DNA of 40,288 nucleotides. Source: a virus. The notes under the pieces were generated by a model. It was not told where the DNA came from. It saw only the letters and a list, made by a program, of their open reading frames with translations, and searched no databases. The DNA is taken from the IMG/VR virus record IMGVR_UViG_3300042898_001809, positions 1 through 40,288 of that record. The stretch is one strand, 5' to 3'. Below, one piece after another: positions 32,750 to 40,288 of the stretch; the stretch's first letter is position 1; the number at the start of each line of letters is the position of its first letter. A program made the translations under genes and the position numbers.

Positions 32750-33913
32750 ATGAACCCAAAGGGAGATAACATATATCAAATTTTAAGAAGAAGTATTCCG
32801 AATATAAAATTATATTCGTTAACAAGTCCGTATTGGTATGATTCTTTTGGTAATTTAATCCCATGGTCAGATTCGGAAACTTTACCACCACCTGATGGTG
32901 AAGTAATCTATAATGTATCAAGTAGTGTACCTATTGGATACTATATTTGGACAGGGTCAACAATATCAACGTCATCGTATGGAGATACAGGATGTGACAT
33001 AACTATAGAATTATTTAGTTGGGAATTAATAACCCAACCAGAGGCGTATGGTGACCATTATTTACCAATATTCTTAGAATCTAAAGTTGATGAAATGGGA
33101 GTTATGGTTGGATTTAGTGGTGAACTTGAACAAGTTGAACAAATCTGTAACTTCTCATATACCCAATCAGGAAATACGGTAACTGTTTATAATACAATTG
33201 ATACAAGTAAAGTATCTGAAATACATGATATTGACTTTACTGTAGATTGGGGTGATAACACCACCAGTATTTTAACCACAGACATACTTTCGGCTAATAA
33301 AGTATACTCAACATCTTCAGGATATACGTTATCAATTTCAATTGACACTCCATGGACTAAATTTGCAACTAAAAAATTAATTAAAGTACCTTCAAATACT
33401 ACCGTAACAAATCCACTCGGAACATTTTCAGGATTTACAATACCGTATACAACAATAACAGGTATGAGTGTTAATTATTTAAATAATTTAGAATATACTA
33501 ACAACACAGGATATACAACATTCAGTTATGCTGCAATTTCAAAAAGTAGAATTGACGAGAAAAAACTATACGGTTCAAATACATATAGTGGAGTGACATC
33601 GGGAGTAACAATTGATGGTTCTTCATACAGTGGGTATACTATTGATGGATTATACTATCAAGATTTTGAAGATGGAATCACAACAATTACAGGAACAACT
33701 TCAGGTTATACTAAAGAGGAGGTGTTTAATACCATGATAACAAGAAATGAACATTTTCTTGGATTTATTGACGAACCTGTAATCTATTCTGACATTTTTG
33801 TTGATAGAGGAAAACAAGGAGTTTTAGAAAAAAGTTTACGATTATCCGAATTGGATAATACAGGTGAACTTAATATTTACGGAAATGGATATTTTAATGT
33901 CCGAAAACAATAA
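32750..33913 (+). CDS. Structural protein with PKD-like domain (387 aa)
   Basis: Near residues 140-220 the sequence resembles a PKD-type immunoglobulin-like domain: a strand NTVTVYNT, the hallmark-like DFTVDWGDNTTS, then KVYSTSSGYTLSISID. The N-terminal 120 residues are beta-rich with aromatic residues (SPYWYDSFGNLIPWSD). The C-terminal part contains repeated SGYT/SGVT turns and ends LNIYGNGYFNVRKQ. PKD-like domains in phage tails commonly mediate contacts with surface carbohydrate or protein. The start immediately follows the previous stop (TAAATG). An accessory baseplate or fibre-connector role is inferred. Confidence 0.65.
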   Translation: MNPKGDNIYQILRRSIPNIKLYSLTSPYWYDSFGNLIPWSDSETLPPPDGEVIYNVSSSVPIGYYIWTGSTISTSSYGDTGCDITIELFSWELITQPEAYGDHYLPIFLESKVDEMGVMVGFSGELEQVEQICNFSYTQSGNTVTVYNTIDTSKVSEIHDIDFTVDWGDNTTSILTTDILSANKVYSTSSGYTLSISIDTPWTKFATKKLIKVPSNTTVTNPLGTFSGFTIPYTTITGMSVNYLNNLEYTNNTGYTTFSYAAISKSRIDEKKLYGSNTYSGVTSGVTIDGSSYSGYTIDGLYYQDFEDGITTITGTTSGYTKEEVFNTMITRNEHFLGFIDEPVIYSDIFVDRGKQGVLEKSLRLSELDNTGELNIYGNGYFNVRKQ

Positions 33914-33943
33914 AAATTATATTTATTAAAAAAGAAAAAAAAT

Positions 33944-34861
33944 ATGTCCATTTCATCATACGGAATAATAAGACCAGCGGATGTGTCACCAGATGACGTT
34001 GAGATTTACTATCACTACGTTCTTAACAGGAACAGTACATCTCAAGCTACATTGAAGAGATTGTCATCTCCCGATGTACTAACACCCGTTTTTCACAATT
34101 CGGACACAACTAATGACACCTCAGCACCAAATAATGAAATTTTAGGTGGATTATATAATTTAAAATTATCTTCGACAGATTTTTCAAATTTAGGTATATA
34201 TACACTTCATGTTAGACCAAAACAAATAAGAACAACAATAACAGATTGTGGTATTTTAGCGTCTTTACCATCAGTTAGAGGTTTAATTATTGACCTTAGT
34301 AATGTTCCATCAACAGATAGAAATAAATTTACTACGCAAGGATTGGTTGGGTATAGAATTGAATATATAAATTCATCCGATAATAAGAAAATTTCAAATT
34401 TTTATAGAATTGTAACATCATCTTTTTACTGTTCTCCGATTGTTTCAAATTTAACAAGCACATCACAAAAATCAATAAGATATCAATATAGTGAACAGGT
34501 AACAAATTTAATGTTCTTGACCGTTACACCATCTTCCGCCCCAACAAATAAACCAAATACAATTCCTTTTATCGGAACACCATCACAAAAGATTATTTTA
34601 ACCAATACATACTTCAATCCAACAACAGTTGAGATTGAAATGGTTGAACATGATGCTTCAACACTTGCTCACGCATTGTATGGTAATCAAAGTAAGGCAG
34701 TTTCTAAGGGTGTTTACACTATATACGATAATAATAATAACATCTATAGACAATATAATCTTTATGAAGTTAAGGACGAATTTAACGAAACGTTATATGA
34801 AGTTCGTGAAGAGAGAACAAATATTGATGAGACCTTAAACTTTGACACTATCACACAATAA
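33944..34861 (+). CDS. Hypothetical structural protein (305 aa)
   Basis: I do not recognise this family. It begins MSISSYGIIRPADVSPDDVEIYYHYVLNR and is followed by alternating beta strands, a LGIYTLHVRPKQIR segment, a Ser/Thr-rich middle and a helical acidic C-terminus (YEVKDEFNETLYEVREERTN). Composition and position inside the run of baseplate genes point to a virion part. Its leader has an A-rich stretch and a TATTTATT word at 33920-33927, so a separate start of transcription here is possible. The final A of its stop is also the first base of the next ATG. Confidence 0.6.
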   Translation: MSISSYGIIRPADVSPDDVEIYYHYVLNRNSTSQATLKRLSSPDVLTPVFHNSDTTNDTSAPNNEILGGLYNLKLSSTDFSNLGIYTLHVRPKQIRTTITDCGILASLPSVRGLIIDLSNVPSTDRNKFTTQGLVGYRIEYINSSDNKKISNFYRIVTSSFYCSPIVSNLTSTSQKSIRYQYSEQVTNLMFLTVTPSSAPTNKPNTIPFIGTPSQKIILTNTYFNPTTVEIEMVEHDASTLAHALYGNQSKAVSKGVYTIYDNNNNIYRQYNLYEVKDEFNETLYEVREERTNIDETLNFDTITQ

Positions 34862-37800
34862 TGGCAGTTAGAAAGAAAGTACCTAGTCAAGCGGCTAGCG
34901 GAGCGGAAACCTTTAATGATTTTTTAGTCGGTAGGCAAATTACCGATGGAACATCTGCATTAACAAATACTGTCTTTGAGCTCGATAAAGTAATTCCAGA
35001 AAAAGATGCTAAAACTTTCAAAACAAATCCGTTTTCAGAATTTTTAACATTAGACACGATAAAAGAAGAAAAAAACGCACCGACCACCACAAAATCAACA
35101 TCCGTTGGAACAAAAAGAAGTGACACAATTAAATTCAAAACAAATAAAAGAAACGCCGATAAATCATTATTTGGTTCTTTAAAAAGTAGAATTTTAGTTT
35201 CTATAACTGAAATAATAAATAAATTTCCGGCTGGTTTTTATGTTGATGTAAATAGACCAATTGGTGATAGTATATATAGTGCGTTAAATGTATCATATAA
35301 TATAAGTCTTAATAAAACTACATTTTATGTAGAAAGAAGTAAGATATTTAATCCATTTGAAATTGTTTTTAATGAACCAAATAGCGTTATTAAACCGGCA
35401 ACGGAAAATAAAATAAGAAATTTTTACAATTCATATACAAATTATGTTGTGATTGTTGACGGAGAATCCTATCCTATTTTAGAATATGTGGTGCCCGATT
35501 CAAACAATCAAATTAAATTAGTTGTTTCAGGAAAACTATTTAATGTTCAACCGTATACTTCAAATCTTTTATTTAGACCAAATGATAGTATAGTTGAGGA
35601 ATTTTTTGTTGGTTTGGATGATTTGGAAGTATCATTAATGAATAGGGATACTAATCCGATATACTCATCAAACTTCCAAGTACCAAGAGATAATGATAGC
35701 AATTCTAAAACAACCTTAGTAAATGTACAATATAATTGGCCGGTAACAAGTGATGGATGGAATATACAAATTTCAGGTATCGATTATGAAAGTTATATTC
35801 GTAATTTAAGTGATATTTCAGATGAAATTGATGATTATAAATCTAATTTAATGGTTAGGTTTTTGGCTGCACCTCAATTATTTGATTTTGATACGGATGA
35901 TAAAAAAGCAGAAAGCGTTTTCCAATTGTACGGTCAAAGTTTTGATAGTGTAAAAAAATTCATAGATAATATTGCTTACATGAGAAATGTAAGTTATGAT
36001 GGTATAAATAATTTACCCGATATTTTATTAAAAAATTTAGCGGAAAATTTAGGACTTTCCGGTGTACCACTATTTGATGAAAAATCATTAGATGAAATAT
36101 TATATTCAAGACTCAACTCAAGTTATGGTGGTATATCAAACGGGTATAACCTAATTGAGGCGGAATATGAGTTTTATAGAAGACTTCTTGTGAATTTGGC
36201 TTATATTTTTAAATCAAAAGGTACAAAGTCATCTATCAATTTCTTTTTAAAATTCTTAGGAGCACCCGAACCTTTAGTTAAAATTGAAGAATACGTTTAT
36301 AAGGTAACCTCTATTCCTGCTAGTTTTGATTTACAAAAAGACATTTATGATGTAATAATTGGAGAAAAAAAATACACATATGGTGTGCTCGATACCTCGG
36401 GGTACACTTACAATAAGGTTACATACAGTGCAGTTACAACCTTCAATAGGGAAGGATACCCCGTTGACGAAATAACAGGGTTACCGAGAAGAGCTGTTAA
36501 TACAACTGAAAATATTTTTTTTGGTTCCGGTGCTGGTTGGTATGATAATACATTATCCCATCGTTCAACGACCACACTTGATGTTGAAAATTCAATATTA
36601 ACAGGTAGAACCAAAACTATTAAAACAAAAAATAAACCATACACCTATGGTGAGAATTATTTTGATGTTTTTAGAACTTTACCTGGATTAGATACAGGTT
36701 ATGGTCTAACACCAACAATTGATAATAATAAAGGTAACCATACGGAGGACGATTCCTCACTTATTTTACAAAGAAAAAATATTGGGGTTTACATTTCCCC
36801 ATCAAGAGCGGTAGATTATGACATTTTTAGGAAAGGTAGAGAATTAGAACTTTCATTTGGTTCGAGTACTTTACATCCACAAACAGGTATAACGTTTGCT
36901 CAGTTTTTAGACAGTGCCATAAATAAACTCGTATTTAATTCACATAAAATTAAATATAAAAAGAATTATATACAACTTGAGGACGTTTATAACGATTATT
37001 TTAACCAAACCGGATTTACCTCATATCATTTTATAGATTCATACGAATTTGTGGATAGAATATCACCTTATTGGGTTCAATTGCTTGAACAGATAATACC
37101 ATCAACCACACTTTGGATGGGAGGTAATCTAATTGAAAATAATGTTTTAGGTAGGCCAAAATATCAATATAGATTAGATTGCCAACCATTAGAATTTATT
37201 GAAGAACTTTACCCTAATTTTGAAACAATAATTAATCAAGATTTAGAAACATTACTTGGTGAAAAAAATAATTTTAGAGATTTACTTTCAGTTACGGGAG
37301 TTAGTTTTTTTCCGATTATAGAAATAGATGGAACTATTTTTACGGGTAATACAATAACAGTTAGTGGGTCAACATCATATTCTGGTGTTAGTGCTCAATT
37401 ATTTAATTACCCATCATTTCCACAGACAGGTTGTACCGATTTAAGTGGAAGTACCACCACACTTCCACTTATTTGTGATTATAAAGATTATTTAGACCCC
37501 GATGTTAATACGATTGAAGATTTATGGGTTGAATCTCTTATTGATTTAATTGATAATGTTGTAAATAAATCTGTTACAGGTTATACTGCCGGTTATGAAG
37601 ATTATGCCCCATACACCGCAGCAACAAGCGGGTCAACTTATGAATGGGAATACAAACCATTAATTACATATGAATTTTTTACAGATGTTAATGGAAAGAA
37701 AAAAATAAAATTTTCATCAATAAAATATGGTGTAAGAGATTGTTCAGTAAAAGATTATTTTGACTATAGATTTGAAAGTCAATATAATATAACAAAAAAT

Positions 37801-39162
37801 AGTGATAAAATTAGTGTTGAAGTCACTACAAATGGTAATTATTATTGTGTTAATCCTGAGTACTGTCAATTAGGTACCGATTTAAATATTGAAATAATCG
37901 GTACAACAAAAGTCGGAGTACAGGACGGAACGGATTGGTCGTTTTATATTTATGCAAACTGCGTTAATGGATACAACCAAAATGCCGACATTTACATTGA
38001 AAAAGTTAGTGATTGTAATTTTAAAATAACAGGAGTGACCGATACTGATATTATCGATTTTAATATTGTTGACGGAGCTAACAAAGAAGTTAAATTTAGA
38101 ATTGAAGGATTAACCGCAAAAGTTGAGCAAGACCCATGTGGTAAAAGTCACAATGAAATTTTTCAAATTTCAGGATATCAAGGAACCAGCGGAGACACTA
38201 TATCAACGTTAACTGGAATAACATACTGTGACAATTACACGGGATATACCATCCAACCTAAAGTGGAATATAAATCTAATTTTGATTATGGATTAAAATG
38301 TGATTCTATCGTTTTAACGATGCCATCGGGAACAACCATTAATAATACAACAACTAGATATAACATCGAATCGTATATAACTGGAGGAACAATTGTTGAA
38401 AAAAGTGTTTGTGATTTATTGGTTGGTGAATATATTTTATCAGCGGATTATACACCATGTAGTGGATTTACAAATCAAAATTTACAAAACGCAATTGTTA
38501 GTGGATATTCATCTACATTTACTTATACCAAATTGGAGGTTACAGATAAAGAATGTTTATTTTCAATAAAAAGAAGTTTAATAACCGGATTAACGTCTAA
38601 CGGTGATTATGAAATATTTGAAGTTCTTCCAAATACCGAATTAAGAGTTTACACAAATAGATTAATTGAAGATTATGGTCAAATAACAAATAGTATTTAT
38701 CATTTTGATGACAGATTCCCCGAAGAATTACAAATAAAACCAAAAAATTTTATTGAACCATGTTGTAAACACGGAAAGGAATTGTATAATCATGGGGATT
38801 ATCTAATAAATCAATATGGTGAATTAATAGAAGTTATAAGTGTTGATTTAAATTATTGTGACTCTGATTTATATTTTAATTTAAATTTCAAAAAAAATAA
38901 TGTTGATTTAAATGTTGAAAATGTGGTTGTATTTGATGGAAATTCAAACCAACAAATATTAATGAGACATACATATAATGTTCATCCAAATATTAATTTT
39001 AATTTAGGTCAATATTATACCGACCCAACATGGTGTCCAAGTGTACCAAGTGATTCATCGTTAGAGGATTTTCCATTTGAATGTATAACACCTAGCCCAA
39101 CACCAACGCCAACTAATACATTAACTCCTACTCCAACTCCAACCCCAACAACTACTCCGTAA
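34861..39162 (+). CDS. Large baseplate protein with gpI-like region and Thr-Pro tail (1433 aa)
   Basis: Residues about 305-480 resemble the P2 gpI-type tail protein that attaches fibres to the baseplate. They include YKSNLMVRFLAAPQLFDFD, VFQLYGQSFDSVKKFIDNIA, LAENLGLSG and FYRRLLVNLAYIFKSKGTKS, followed by INFFLKFLGAPEPLVKIEEY. The N-terminal 300 residues are Lys/Thr-rich then beta-like. The C-terminal 900 residues contain many Thr/Gly/Asn-rich beta segments with scattered Cys. The last 27 residues, after ECITPSP, are a Thr-Pro low-complexity tail ending at a real stop. That tail closely resembles the repeat of the next gene. A role linking baseplate and fibres is inferred. Confidence 0.65.
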   Translation: MAVRKKVPSQAASGAETFNDFLVGRQITDGTSALTNTVFELDKVIPEKDAKTFKTNPFSEFLTLDTIKEEKNAPTTTKSTSVGTKRSDTIKFKTNKRNADKSLFGSLKSRILVSITEIINKFPAGFYVDVNRPIGDSIYSALNVSYNISLNKTTFYVERSKIFNPFEIVFNEPNSVIKPATENKIRNFYNSYTNYVVIVDGESYPILEYVVPDSNNQIKLVVSGKLFNVQPYTSNLLFRPNDSIVEEFFVGLDDLEVSLMNRDTNPIYSSNFQVPRDNDSNSKTTLVNVQYNWPVTSDGWNIQISGIDYESYIRNLSDISDEIDDYKSNLMVRFLAAPQLFDFDTDDKKAESVFQLYGQSFDSVKKFIDNIAYMRNVSYDGINNLPDILLKNLAENLGLSGVPLFDEKSLDEILYSRLNSSYGGISNGYNLIEAEYEFYRRLLVNLAYIFKSKGTKSSINFFLKFLGAPEPLVKIEEYVYKVTSIPASFDLQKDIYDVIIGEKKYTYGVLDTSGYTYNKVTYSAVTTFNREGYPVDEITGLPRRAVNTTENIFFGSGAGWYDNTLSHRSTTTLDVENSILTGRTKTIKTKNKPYTYGENYFDVFRTLPGLDTGYGLTPTIDNNKGNHTEDDSSLILQRKNIGVYISPSRAVDYDIFRKGRELELSFGSSTLHPQTGITFAQFLDSAINKLVFNSHKIKYKKNYIQLEDVYNDYFNQTGFTSYHFIDSYEFVDRISPYWVQLLEQIIPSTTLWMGGNLIENNVLGRPKYQYRLDCQPLEFIEELYPNFETIINQDLETLLGEKNNFRDLLSVTGVSFFPIIEIDGTIFTGNTITVSGSTSYSGVSAQLFNYPSFPQTGCTDLSGSTTTLPLICDYKDYLDPDVNTIEDLWVESLIDLIDNVVNKSVTGYTAGYEDYAPYTAATSGSTYEWEYKPLITYEFFTDVNGKKKIKFSSIKYGVRDCSVKDYFDYRFESQYNITKNSDKISVEVTTNGNYYCVNPEYCQLGTDLNIEIIGTTKVGVQDGTDWSFYIYANCVNGYNQNADIYIEKVSDCNFKITGVTDTDIIDFNIVDGANKEVKFRIEGLTAKVEQDPCGKSHNEIFQISGYQGTSGDTISTLTGITYCDNYTGYTIQPKVEYKSNFDYGLKCDSIVLTMPSGTTINNTTTRYNIESYITGGTIVEKSVCDLLVGEYILSADYTPCSGFTNQNLQNAIVSGYSSTFTYTKLEVTDKECLFSIKRSLITGLTSNGDYEIFEVLPNTELRVYTNRLIEDYGQITNSIYHFDDRFPEELQIKPKNFIEPCCKHGKELYNHGDYLINQYGELIEVISVDLNYCDSDLYFNLNFKKNNVDLNVENVVVFDGNSNQQILMRHTYNVHPNINFNLGQYYTDPTWCPSVPSDSSLEDFPFECITPSPTPTPTNTLTPTPTPTPTTTP

Positions 39163-39190
39163 TATTTTTTTAAAAAAATATATTTTTATT
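39162..39190 (+). terminator. AT-only palindrome after the large gpI-like gene
   Basis: ATATTTTTTTAAAAAAATAT (39162-39181) is a perfect 20-bp palindrome with no loop, overlapping the stop codon and followed by ATTTTTATT. It could be a weak terminator, since it ends a gene and precedes a gap of about 120 nt. AT-only pairing makes it uncertain. Confidence 0.35.
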
Positions 39191-39281
39191 AATCTTTAAA
39201 TGAATTACAAATTTGTTTATAATTTCATATTAAGTTCTTAGATTATGGATATTTAAGAAAAAGAAGTTTTTTTAAAATTAA

Positions 39282-40288
39282 ATGGCAATAATAAAGATTA
39301 ATACTGGAAATTATGGTGGAGAAACAGCAATAATCACCTTCTATCCTTGTTCAGGCGGAACCATTAATATTGGTACGGTTGTGATGCCATATTATTATGA
39401 AACCGATTATTATCTGGGAACATATTCAGTTTATTTTACAAATTTAGATAAAACTTGTTATTCTGAGGTTGCATGTATAGGACCATCACCAACCCCTACA
39501 ACTACACCAACCGTTACACCTACACACACGGTGACCCCATCTTTTACTCCAACTGTTACACCAACAAATACTTTAACACCCACTCTTACGCCAACTAGCA
39601 CCTTAACGCCAACTAATACGTTAACGCCAACTGTAACGCCAACCAATACCATTACACCGGGAGTATCCTCATCATCAACTCCAACTATTACTCCAACAAA
39701 TACAATTACTCCAACCAATACATTAACACCTACTAACACTATAACACCAACGGTAACCCCCACCAACACGTTGACACCAACTAATACCTTAACTCCCACG
39801 AATACAATTACACCTACTAATACTTTAACTCCAACCAATACTGTTACACCGACAAACACTCTAACTCCAACTCAAACTATTACACCAACAAATACATTAA
39901 CACCAACTGTCACAGAAACACCCACATTGACACCGACTGTCACACTATCACCTACTGTTACCCCAACCAGTGCCCTTACACCAACCAATACTGTTACCCC
40001 AACCAATACCGTTACACCTACCATCACACCAACAAATACAGTAACACCTACAAATACCGTTACTCCAACTAACACGATAACCCCAACAAATACTTTAACG
40101 CCAACTAACACCCTTACACCAACAAATACTATTACACCAACACTAACTCCAACTAATACCGTAACTCCAACAAATACTTTAACCCCCACTAATACTATTA
40201 CTCCAACCAACACTCTTACTCCCACATTAACTCCAACTAACACCCTAACCCCAACAAACACGGTAACTCCAACAAATACCGTAACACC
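39282..40288 (+). CDS. Thr-Pro repeat fibre/adhesin-like protein, partial (right end missing)
   Basis: ATG 39282 (leader TTAAAATTAA) opens a frame that stays open to the window edge, 335 codons. The first 66 residues form a small beta-like head with three Cys ([17 protein letters not shown]), starting [20 protein letters not shown]. From about residue 67 the rest is a Thr-Pro repeat of six-residue units TPTNT(L/I/V), with variants TPTVTP, TPTLTP and one interruption (PGVSSSSTP). Synonymous codons vary strongly between units, so the repeat is kept at protein level. Such Thr/Pro sequences form extended, stiff stalks. By position after baseplate genes it is likely a fibre, whisker or decoration protein. 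The end is not visible, and there is no signal peptide. Confidence 0.8.
   Translation, partial: MAIIKINTGNYGGETAIITFYPCSGGTINIGTVVMPYYYETDYYLGTYSVYFTNLDKTCYSEVACIGPSPTPTTTPTVTPTHTVTPSFTPTVTPTNTLTPTLTPTSTLTPTNTLTPTVTPTNTITPGVSSSSTPTITPTNTITPTNTLTPTNTITPTVTPTNTLTPTNTLTPTNTITPTNTLTPTNTVTPTNTLTPTQTITPTNTLTPTVTETPTLTPTVTLSPTVTPTSALTPTNTVTPTNTVTPTITPTNTVTPTNTVTPTNTITPTNTLTPTNTLTPTNTITPTLTPTNTVTPTNTLTPTNTITPTNTLTPTLTPTNTLTPTNTVTPTNTVT
39483..40288 (+). repeat. 18-bp protein-coding tandem repeat (TPTNTx)
   Basis: About 45 six-codon units of ACN CCN ACN AAY ACN (CTN/ATN/GTN) type and variants run in frame to the window edge. Thr and Pro third positions change freely while the amino acids stay. The opposite strand is accidentally open over most of this stretch. 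Confidence 0.9.

Noticed and set aside
39458-40261. Two minus-strand ORFs made of VGV/NVLVGV repeats
   Set aside because: They are the reverse complement of the Thr-Pro repeat. ACN and CCN codons never give stops on the other strand in that frame, so openness is automatic. The + strand has an ATG, a leader and a non-repeat head domain.
1-40288. tRNA genes, insertion sequences, integrase or reverse transcriptase (diversity-generating element)
   Set aside because: The intergenic gaps are too short or lack cloverleaf-type sequence, and no transposase, integrase or reverse transcriptase motif was seen in the translated frames.

Overview
The window is a piece of a tailed-phage genome with a contractile, T4-type (myovirus) tail. 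Every gene I can support is on the + strand. Genes are tightly packed, often overlapping by 1-17 nt or joined as TAATG. The DNA is AT-rich. Start codons follow A/T-rich leaders with almost no Shine-Dalgarno sequences, some intergenic gaps hold TTTG/TAnnTTT-like promoter boxes, and one gene belongs to a small cysteine-rich family best known from Bacteroidetes (DUF5522). I infer a Bacteroidetes/Flavobacteriia-like host. The exact host and phage genus cannot be read from the sequence.

Layout. (1) 1-15062, first tail block: a CTAG-periodic repeat, the tail tube (gp19-like), a 34-aa C2H2 zinc-finger microprotein, a gp26-like protein with an overlapping frame that looks like a frameshift extension, a probable tape measure, a 1679-aa baseplate protein with an OmpA-like insert, a gp53-like wedge protein and a 1967-aa baseplate/hub protein. 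(2) 15109-16570: four small genes, including a proline-rich coiled-coil protein and a DUF5856-like ferritin-fold candidate. (3) 16673-23638, replication and nucleotide block: gp32-like ssDNA-binding protein, UvsX/RecA-like recombinase, RNase H/FEN-type 5' nuclease, an unknown protein with an internal duplication, a gp41/DnaB-type helicase, an adenosylcobalamin-dependent (class II) ribonucleotide reductase and the DUF5522-like gene. (4) 23620-39162, second tail block: gp25 and gp6 wedge proteins, then a run of large wedge/peripheral baseplate proteins ending in a 1433-aa protein with a gpI-like region. (5) 39282 to the window end: an incomplete gene whose product is a short Cys-containing head followed by a long Thr-Pro repeat, probably a fibre or adhesin.

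How it works together: blocks 1 and 4 would build the tail tube, tape measure, hub, wedges and host-contact parts. Block 3 would supply DNA replication and recombination proteins and dNTPs. The replication block sits between the two halves of the baseplate gene set. The points most worth a second look are the apparent +1 (or -2) frameshift in the gp26-like gene directly upstream of the tape measure gene, the zinc-finger microprotein whose start codon lies in a terminator-like hairpin, the Thr-Pro repeat shared by two consecutive genes, and a TATTTATA box found before many tail genes.
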